DNA of 11,902 nt from FEN-1219 sp035548835. GTDB taxonomy: Bacteria > Pseudomonadota > Gammaproteobacteria > Steroidobacterales > Rariloculaceae. The stretch lies in contig DASZSB010000048.1 of assembly GCA_035548835.1 (NCBI GenBank), positions 1 through 11,902 on the forward strand, written 5' to 3'. The notes below the pieces were generated by a model that ran no database searches, was not told the DNA's origin, and was given only the letters and a program-made list of their open reading frames with translations. This document shows positions 7,168-11,902 of this stretch, piece by piece; the first letter of the stretch is position 1, and every line of letters begins with the position of its first letter. The translations under genes were made by a program, and so were the position numbers.

Positions 7168-8664
7168 TCACCGTCGCCTTCGCACCGGTTCGTGACCGAC
7201 GCACTCGAAATCGATGTATCCGCGCCGGGGGTCCGCCCGTAGCAGTTTCACCCGGACCGTGTCGCCAACGTCCAGTGCTCTCACGTCGTCCTCGATTCGG
7301 CCCTCGACCGGCGGTTCGAAAGTCCGAACCCAGGTCCCTTTGCTGCCGGCTCCGGTGATCACGCCGTCGAACAACTGCCCGATGCGCCGTTCGAGCAGGA
7401 GCGCGGCCGCCGACTTGACCAGCCGTCTCTCGACGCGCTTGGCGTCGTTCTCCTTCTCGGTGCAGTGAAGCGCCAGCGCTTCGAGTTCGGCCGCTTCAAA
7501 CGGGCATGGGCGTCCATTCAGCGCCGCACGCACCAGTCGCTGGGTAATCACGTCCGGGTAGCGCCGATTCGGCGCGGTTGAATGCGTGTAGTCATCGACC
7601 GCCAAGGCGAAGTGTCCGTCCACCGACCGTCCCGGGAAATTCGCCACGTACTGGCCACGCCCGAGGAGCTTGATGATCGAGAGCGAAAGATCCGGGAAGC
7701 GGAGGGGGTCGGCCGCCCGACGCCGTGTAAGAAACGCTTGCAGCGCCCGCGCGTCGGGCTGCTCGGGCAATTGCGTTCCCAGGTGCGACGCAATGTCGAC
7801 GATCCGTTCCCAACGCTCGGGCGATTCGATAACCCGCCTGACCACCGGAAATCCATGGTCGGCCAGGAATCTCGCGACGACGCCGTTGGCGACGATCATG
7901 AAGTTTTCGATCAACCCGCGCGCCCGATTCGGTATGTCGAGAATCAATTCGTGAACCGTTTCGTCCCGCAGATGAGCTTTGACTTCGATCGGAGCGAACG
8001 TCAGCGCACCCTGCTCGTGGCGGAAGTCCTCGATGATCCGGGCCGCTCGATCCTGTAGGCGCAGGTTTTCAGCGAGTGCTGGTACCGCCTTGGCCGCGAC
8101 GGGGATTTCGCCTTTGCCTTCGAGCCACGCGCCGACACTGGGGTACGCAAGTTGGGCGTGATTGTGGACGAGGGCCCGGTACACGCTCGACGAGCCGACC
8201 TCGCCATTGGCCAGGATTTCTGCCTCCACGACAAATGCCAGTCGATCGACGCCAGGATTCAGCGACGTCAAATCGGTACTCAGCCGTTCAGGCAGCATGG
8301 AAAAGATTCGGGCGGGGGTATAGACGGAAGTCGTATTGATTCTGGCGTGGCGATCCGGCGCCGATCCGTCGGTGACCCTCGTGGTCACGTCCGCTATGGC
8401 AACCATGATTCGGATGTCTCCGTTGGCCATCGGTTCGGCCACGGTCAGTTGATCGAGATCACGGGAATCGTCGTTGTCGATCGAGCACCACGGGAGCTCT
8501 CGCGTATCGCGGACGTCAGGCCCGGCTTCGGGAGCCGTATCCTGCATCGCATCGATCGCAGCCATCACGCTGGGTGAAAACTCGGGCTCGAATCCGCGTT
8601 CCAGCATGGCCTCCGAGGCCAGTTTCCATAGAAACGATCGGTGTTTGGAACCGGGTACACTCAT
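7168..8664 (-). CDS. RNase II/R-type (RNB domain) 3'-5' exoribonuclease
   Basis: This 498-residue protein is about the size of the compact RNB ribonucleases typified by Deinococcus RNase II, shorter than E. coli RNase II or RNase R. The RNB core starts with SIDNDDSRDLDQ (residues 61-72). By comparison with IDGxDARDFDDA of RNase R, D63, D69 and D71 are the metal-binding aspartates, while Q72 replaces the fourth. The Arg motif YTHSTAPNRRYPD (359-371) corresponds to the conserved THFTSPIRRYPD block. An S1-like RNA-binding domain covers about 430-490 (LFDGVITGAGSKGTWV to RGYIDFECVG). The N-terminal ~55 residues lack the cold-shock domains of RNase II and may form a winged helix. Start ATG 8662-8664 has AAGGAC about eight bases upstream and overlaps the stop of a leader ORF (ATGA). 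GC content looks lower than in neighbouring genes. Likely cytoplasmic RNA degradation or maturation. Confidence 0.85.
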   Translation of the reverse strand: MSVPGSKHRSFLWKLASEAMLERGFEPEFSPSVMAAIDAMQDTAPEAGPDVRDTRELPWCSIDNDDSRDLDQLTVAEPMANGDIRIMVAIADVTTRVTDGSAPDRHARINTTSVYTPARIFSMLPERLSTDLTSLNPGVDRLAFVVEAEILANGEVGSSSVYRALVHNHAQLAYPSVGAWLEGKGEIPVAAKAVPALAENLRLQDRAARIIEDFRHEQGALTFAPIEVKAHLRDETVHELILDIPNRARGLIENFMIVANGVVARFLADHGFPVVRRVIESPERWERIVDIASHLGTQLPEQPDARALQAFLTRRRAADPLRFPDLSLSIIKLLGRGQYVANFPGRSVDGHFALAVDDYTHSTAPNRRYPDVITQRLVRAALNGRPCPFEAAELEALALHCTEKENDAKRVERRLVKSAAALLLERRIGQLFDGVITGAGSKGTWVRTFEPPVEGRIEDDVRALDVGDTVRVKLLRADPRRGYIDFECVGHEPVRRRR

Positions 8665-8723
8665 CTCTGCGTCCTTCGTCCTTGGATCGTCGCCTGTCGT
8701 ATCTCGCTATTGGCGGCCCACAT
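8661..8723 (-). CDS. 20-codon leader peptide ORF translationally coupled to the RNase gene
   Basis: On the minus strand a near-perfect Shine-Dalgarno sequence, AGAAGGAGG, stands six bases before ATG 8721-8723. The frame reads MWAANSEIRQ and ends RRTQR, stopping at TGA 8661-8663, which overlaps the RNase start as ATGA. This is the best ribosome-binding site near the RNase gene, far better than that gene's own AAGGAC. Overlap of this kind typically couples translation of the second gene to the first. The peptide has no hydrophobic stretch and no run of one amino acid, so classical attenuation is not suggested. The strong site could also be a chance remnant, and no homologue search was possible. 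Confidence 0.5.
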   Translation of the reverse strand: MWAANSEIRQATIQGRRTQR

Positions 8724-8778
8724 TATCAACCTCCTTCTGCCGGACGGATGACTTTTGGCATACCCCTGGGAGCTCGTG

Positions 8779-9399
8779 ATGGATTATCGAGAACGTTTCC
8801 GCGTGCGCCCCGGCGGGAAGGCGCGCCTGGCCGAGATCGACGCCGGTTTCAAGGACAAGCACGAGAGTCACGAGGCGGCGGCCGAGGAGAGCGCGAAGTA
8901 CGCGGCGCGACTGCGCGACCTGCAGAATCTCCTGTACGCCGAGCGGCGACGGTCGTTGCTGATCTGCCTGCAGGCCATGGACACGGGCGGCAAGGAGGGC
9001 ACCATCAATCACGTGCTCGCGAACATGAACCCGCAGGGGTGCCGCGTGGCCGCGTTCCGTCAGCCCTCCGCCGAGGAGGCTTCGCACGACTTCCTGTGGC
9101 GGGCTCACCGCGTGGCGCCGGCGCGCGGCGAGGTGGCTATCTTCAACCGCTCGCAGTACGAGGACGTGCTCGTCGTACGAGTGCACGAGCTCGTGCCGAA
9201 AGACGTGTGGAGCCCGCGTGACGAGCGCATCAACGAGTTCGAGAAGGGGCTGGTCCAGCACGGCACGACTATCCTGAAGTTCTATCTGCACATCTCCGCC
9301 GATGAGCAGCTCGAGGACTGGCACATGAGTTACCCGAAGCCGACGGTGGATCTCGATCACATTCGCAAGGAATACCACGCGGCAAAACACGCCGAGTGA
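8779..9399 (+). CDS. PPK2-family polyphosphate:nucleotide phosphotransferase with internal deletion
   Basis: PPK2 enzymes move phosphate between polyphosphate and nucleotides in the cytoplasm. Start ATG 8779 is supported by GGGAG six bases upstream. Visible features are RVRPGGKARLAEID at the N-terminus, Walker A AMDTGGKEG (residues 66-74), and Walker B region IFNRSQYEDVLVVRVHELVP (121-140). Up to EQLE (residue 179) the sequence follows the family closely. It then jumps directly to DWHMSYPKPTVDLDHIRKEYH, which is normally the extreme C-terminus. Full-length relatives are about 260-280 residues; this one has 206. The roughly 70 missing residues would contain the lid module with the conserved W-x-Y and TSTxxAPW-type segments. 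The frame is kept. The junction lies at CTCGAG (9310-9315), consistent with recombination between two Leu-Glu codon pairs. Probably inactive or altered. It is divergent from the RNase gene. Confidence 0.85.
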   Translation: MDYRERFRVRPGGKARLAEIDAGFKDKHESHEAAAEESAKYAARLRDLQNLLYAERRRSLLICLQAMDTGGKEGTINHVLANMNPQGCRVAAFRQPSAEEASHDFLWRAHRVAPARGEVAIFNRSQYEDVLVVRVHELVPKDVWSPRDERINEFEKGLVQHGTTILKFYLHISADEQLEDWHMSYPKPTVDLDHIRKEYHAAKHAE

Positions 9400-9586
9400 C
9401 GGCCACGCACCCCGTAGGCTCGATCACCTGACCTGACCGCGACGGCCACGGAGCCGTCGAGCGTCGACAAGCTCGGGCTGGTGGTCGGTCTATCGTGTCG
9501 GGTTATCGGCCACAATGCACGGCAGAGGCCGCAGGACGACGGTTGCGGCACGGCCGCCGAGCGGGACCCGGGTGGGACGGAACGCC

Positions 9587-10150
9587 ATGGAACGTCTGCT
9601 CTATTCGCTGCAGCACGAGCTTTTCGATCCGCGCACGCTGGTCGGCGCGGTGTGCCTCGGGGTCGTGTTCGCGATTGCAGCCCTGATTCTCGCAGGCCTC
9701 GTCCGCAGGGCAGCCCGCCGCGTCGCGGAGCACCTCTCGGACGTCGCCGGGCTCGCGTTCGCGAGCTCCCTCGGCCAGGTGTTCGTCTACGTCGTGGCGT
9801 TGATCCTCTATGCGCACCTCATCCCGGAGTTGCGCTCGGTCGGAACGGCGCTGCTCGCCGGGGCAGGCGTGGTTTCCGTGATCGTCGGATTCGCGGCCCA
9901 GAGCACGCTGAGCAACGTCGTCGCGGGATTCTCCCTGATCATGTGGCGGCCGATCAGGGTGGGCGACCGCGTCCATATGAGCACGCCTAAGGGGCTCGTC
10001 ACCGCGACCGCCGAAGCGATTTCACTCGGCTACACGATCCTGCGCAGCAGCGACGAGGAGCAGATCCTGGTGCCGAACAGCACCATGACGTCCCGGATCG
10101 TCATCGGTCAGAACGACAAGGGTCAGAGGGCCCGCTTGTCGGGTGGGTGA
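9587..10150 (+). CDS. Short MscS-type mechanosensitive channel
   Basis: The protein has 187 residues from ATG 9587, preceded by GGGACGG; an earlier in-frame ATG at 9515 would add a charged, GC-rich extension unlike the family. Three transmembrane helices are visible at ~18-39, ~55-80 and ~84-105. The third leads into the MscS signature GFAAQSTLSNVVAGFSLIMWRPIRVGDRV (residues 101-129), in which the pore helix is rich in Ala and Gly and is followed by the beta domain (GLVTATAEAISLGYTILRSSDEEQILVPNSTM). MscS channels sit in the inner membrane and release solutes on osmotic downshock. The C-terminal alpha/beta vestibule of E. coli MscS is missing: the chain stops about 20 residues after VPNS. Small MscS homologues of this size exist, so this may be natural, although the damaged neighbours make a late truncation possible. 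Confidence 0.8.
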   Translation: MERLLYSLQHELFDPRTLVGAVCLGVVFAIAALILAGLVRRAARRVAEHLSDVAGLAFASSLGQVFVYVVALILYAHLIPELRSVGTALLAGAGVVSVIVGFAAQSTLSNVVAGFSLIMWRPIRVGDRVHMSTPKGLVTATAEAISLGYTILRSSDEEQILVPNSTMTSRIVIGQNDKGQRARLSGG

Positions 10151-10345
10151 TGCCCGGGAGCCGCGCGTGCCGAGCAGCGACCTCAGTCGTCGCCGCCAGG
10201 GGAGTGAACGCTTCCGCGGCAATCCTGGAACAACGTCGCGGCGATGCTCGGCCGGGTGCTGTGACTGCGCGCCGACCGTAAGCTCGCGAAGTCATGCCGG
10301 TCCGTTGCTGCGGCCGCCCGCGAGCGTCATCATCGATCGAGCGTC
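10151..10345. other. Intergenic stretch without recognisable gene
   Basis: About 195 bases between the MscS gene and the SDR pseudogene. I found no motif, repeat or RNA gene, and short frames on both strands look random. A short plus-strand frame ending near 10262 (WNNVAAMLGRVL then TGA) could be the tail of a lost gene, but nothing supports that further. Confidence 0.35.
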
Positions 10346-10870
10346 ATGACGAAGAGAGTCCTCATCCTCGGCGCCAGCTCCGGCATCGGCCTCGCCGCCG
10401 CTCGCCAGGCGCTCGACCGCTTCGCTCGCGCTCGAGCATCCGGCGCTGACGAAGATCGCCGGCGCTCCCCGGCGTCGACGCCGTGATCCAGGCGCTCGGC
10501 GTGCCGCCCGGGCCGCGCATGGTGCTCGGGCCCGTCGATCTCTTCTCCGCCGCGACGCGCGTGCTCGTGCCGGCGATGTGCGCGGCGGGCGTGCGCCGCT
10601 GCAGCGGATCGGCTTCGCGCTGGTGTTCGGGCGCGCCTACGCGGACAAGGACGTGCAGGAGCGCCTGATTCGCGGGAGCGATCTCGACTGGGTGATCGCC
10701 CGGCCCGGCGTGCTCACGAACGGGCGAGCCATCGGCCGCCACCGCGTGCTCGCGCGGCCGGAAGAGTGGCGCAACGGCATCGTTTCGCGCGCCGACGTTG
10801 CGGCCTTCCTCGTGCGCAGATCGAGTCTGATGCGTACTTGCGGCAGGCGCCGGTGCTGATCGGCCCTTAG
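10346..10870 (+). pseudogene. NAD(P)H-binding SDR-type oxidoreductase, broken by several frameshifts and small deletions
   Basis: The gene starts at ATG 10346 with a Rossmann motif (VLILGASSGIGLAAARQAL) and stops prematurely at TGA 10484-10486. Pieces of one protein continue in other frames: LEHPALTKIAG (from about 10431), LPGVDAVIQALGVPPGP through AAGVRR (10465 to about 10600), LQRIGFALVFGRAYADKDVQERL through ISRADVAAF-like VSRADVAAFLV (about 10599-10820), and QIESDAYLRQAPVLIGP ending at TAG 10868-10870. The order is that of atypical SDR / NAD(P)H-binding (NmrA-like) proteins of about 215 residues. The joins skip short blocks, notably the one after AGVRR that would hold the central VTGFGAGDS-like region, so small deletions rather than single-base errors explain most of the breaks. 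Four frame changes make any functional product unlikely. Sequencing or assembly error is possible for the last one. Confidence 0.8.
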
Positions 10871-10978
10871 CGCCGTGCGGAGTGCCGTAGTCATCGCGGT
10901 CGGCGCCCAGTGGCTTTCTCGCGCTGGAGGCCGAGGCGGCTGAGCACACTGCCACTGATCGGTACGATCCGCCACCGC

Positions 10979-11025
10979 TCGCGCTAATCGCGCCGCGGCC
11001 GCGGCTTCGCGCGCCGCGTGGGCTC
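10979..11025 (-). repeat. Right copy of diverged direct repeat, within the hrpB 3' end
   Basis: This copy contains the last 13 codons and stop (TAG, 10984-10986) of hrpB plus a few bases beyond the stop, and pairs with 197-243 in the same orientation. The match includes the bases tcgcgcta on the outer side of the stop, which are not hrpB coding, so the similarity is not confined to the protein tail. Confidence 0.5.
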
Positions 11026-11902
11026 CGCCTCGAGCGGGTTCTCGGGCCAGTAGTGCCGCGGATAGCGGCCGCGCATGTCCTTGCGCACGTCGACGTAGGC
11101 GTTCTTCCAGAAGCTCGCGAGATCGCGCGTGACCTGCAGCGGTCGCTGCGCGGGCGACAGCAGCTTGAACGTGACGGGCACCGTGCCGCCGCCGATCTTC
11201 GGCGTGGCCGCGAGGCCGAACACCTCCTGCATGCGCATCGAGGCGCACGGCGCGTTGTCGTCGCGGTAGTCGATCTTCGCACGCGTGCCGGTCGGCAACA
11301 CGACGTGCGTCGGTGCCAGCTCGTCGAGCTTGCGCTGCTGTGCGTGCGTGAGCCGCGCGCGCAACGCATCGGTCAGCGCCACGCGCGCGAGCTGCGAGCG
11401 GCGCGTAATGCCGGTCAGGAAGGGCTCGAGCCAGCTCAAGTTCGCGAGCAGCGCAGGTTCCGAGAAGTCCGGCCAGTCCGCGAGATCGCCGCGCGGCAGC
11501 GAGCGCACGAACTCGCAGCGTGCGGCGAAGTCGCGGCTGTCGTCGTCCCACGGCAGCGCGGCCGCGCCGAGCGAGCGCAGGCCCTCGGCGAACGCGGCCG
11601 CCGCGGCCTCGGCCGGAATCTCGGGCAGTGGCCTGTCGTCGACGACGAGCTCATCGAGCCGCAGCGTGCGGCGCGCGATCACCGCCTCGGTGCGCGCGTC
11701 CCACGTGACCTCGTCGCGGCGCACGATGCGGTCCCCGAACTCGGCGAGCAGGTCGGCACGTGCGAGCGGGGCGGCCAGCAGGATCTTCGCGTCGCGGTCG
11801 CGGTCGTCGAGATCGAGCGCCACTATGAATTCCTCGCGCGCGATGGCCTCCGGATTGCCGAACGATGCGCCGCGCCCGTTCGTGAGCTGGTAGCGCGGCG
11901 CA
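10984..11902 (-). CDS. hrpB: ATP-dependent RNA helicase HrpB, C-terminal part (5' end outside window)
   Basis: The reading frame is open from the window edge to TAG 10984-10986, giving 305 residues. It begins PRYQLTNGRGASFGNPEAIAREEFIVALDLDDRDRDAKI, so the GTG at 11823 is internal and not the start. HrpB belongs to the DEAH/DExH helicases; the helicase core with its nucleotide-binding motifs would lie outside the window. What is visible is the family-specific C-terminal region: the stretch with LSWLEPFL and LDALRARLT-like sequence, then the HrpB C-terminal domain with THVVLPTGTRAKIDY, DDNAPCASMRMQEVFGLAATPKIGGG, PVTFKLLSPAQRPLQVTRDLASFW and MRGRYPRHYWPENPLEAEPTRRAKPR. That order and wording are diagnostic. 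It has no obvious defect. Its biological role in bacteria is poorly defined (mRNA processing was reported in some species). Confidence 0.92.
   Translation of the reverse strand, partial: APRYQLTNGRGASFGNPEAIAREEFIVALDLDDRDRDAKILLAAPLARADLLAEFGDRIVRRDEVTWDARTEAVIARRTLRLDELVVDDRPLPEIPAEAAAAAFAEGLRSLGAAALPWDDDSRDFAARCEFVRSLPRGDLADWPDFSEPALLANLSWLEPFLTGITRRSQLARVALTDALRARLTHAQQRKLDELAPTHVVLPTGTRAKIDYRDDNAPCASMRMQEVFGLAATPKIGGGTVPVTFKLLSPAQRPLQVTRDLASFWKNAYVDVRKDMRGRYPRHYWPENPLEAEPTRRAKPRPRRD

Noticed and set aside
6280..7242. Plus-strand frame of 320 codons across the hydrolase 3' end
   Set aside because: It is a shifted frame of the hydrolase gene, rich in Gly, Arg and His, with no domain.
9400..9586. 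Intergenic stretch with the short repeat cctgacctgacc and a gtcgac palindrome
   Set aside because: These are too short to be meaningful, and no promoter, RNA gene or attachment site could be supported.
1..11902. CRISPR array, tRNA, rRNA, transposase or integrase
   Set aside because: I looked on both strands for spaced short repeats, tRNA-like arms and recombinase motifs and found none. The only long tandem repeat is protein-coding.

Overview
The window is GC-rich, densely coded DNA, most likely from a soil or freshwater gammaproteobacterium. The order Steroidobacterales or Xanthomonadales would fit, but this is an inference from gene content: an hrpB helicase, a DUF6152-type secreted protein, an Abhydrolase_10-type secreted hydrolase, PPK2, and very GC-rich third codon positions. 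No rRNA, tRNA, CRISPR array, transposase or integrase was seen.

Layout, left to right. The 3' end of an HtrA/Deg-type periplasmic protease (PDZ domain) ends at 205. Facing it is a large outer-membrane-type lipoprotein (449-3706, minus) made of two DUF11/CARDB-like domains and five tandem copies of a 164-residue unit I cannot assign to a named family. Next come a non-coding stretch, the 3' half of a DUF2177 membrane protein (3993-4256) and a divergent pair of exported proteins. The pair is a DUF6152-like protein (minus, with a strong hairpin just past its stop) and an alpha/beta hydrolase-domain protein (plus). The hydrolase converges on an RNase II/RNB-type ribonuclease (minus), which is preceded by a 20-codon leader ORF with an excellent ribosome-binding site and an ATGA overlap. 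Divergent from it lies a PPK2-family polyphosphate:nucleotide phosphotransferase that has lost an internal block, then a short MscS-type channel, then a heavily frameshifted NAD(P)H-binding SDR pseudogene. The window ends in the C-terminal 305 residues of the helicase HrpB (minus).

The most interesting structural signal is a diverged direct repeat of about 47 bp at 197-243 and 10979-11025. The right copy is the 3' end of hrpB. The left copy encodes nearly the same last residues in the same orientation, and its stop codon overlaps that of the protease gene in CTAG. All the other genes lie between the two copies. This is the pattern left when a mobile or recombined segment enters at the 3' end of a gene and brings its own version of that end, so the 10.8 kb between may be an accessory segment placed between a protease gene and hrpB that once converged. 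No recombinase is visible, so this remains an inference.

Within the segment three genes are visibly damaged (DUF2177, PPK2, SDR), which looks like decay of a general stress or metabolic cargo. The intact genes act mainly at the cell envelope (lipoprotein, two exported proteins, mechanosensitive channel) or in RNA turnover. There is no evidence that they form one pathway, and no clear new defence or biosynthetic system is present.
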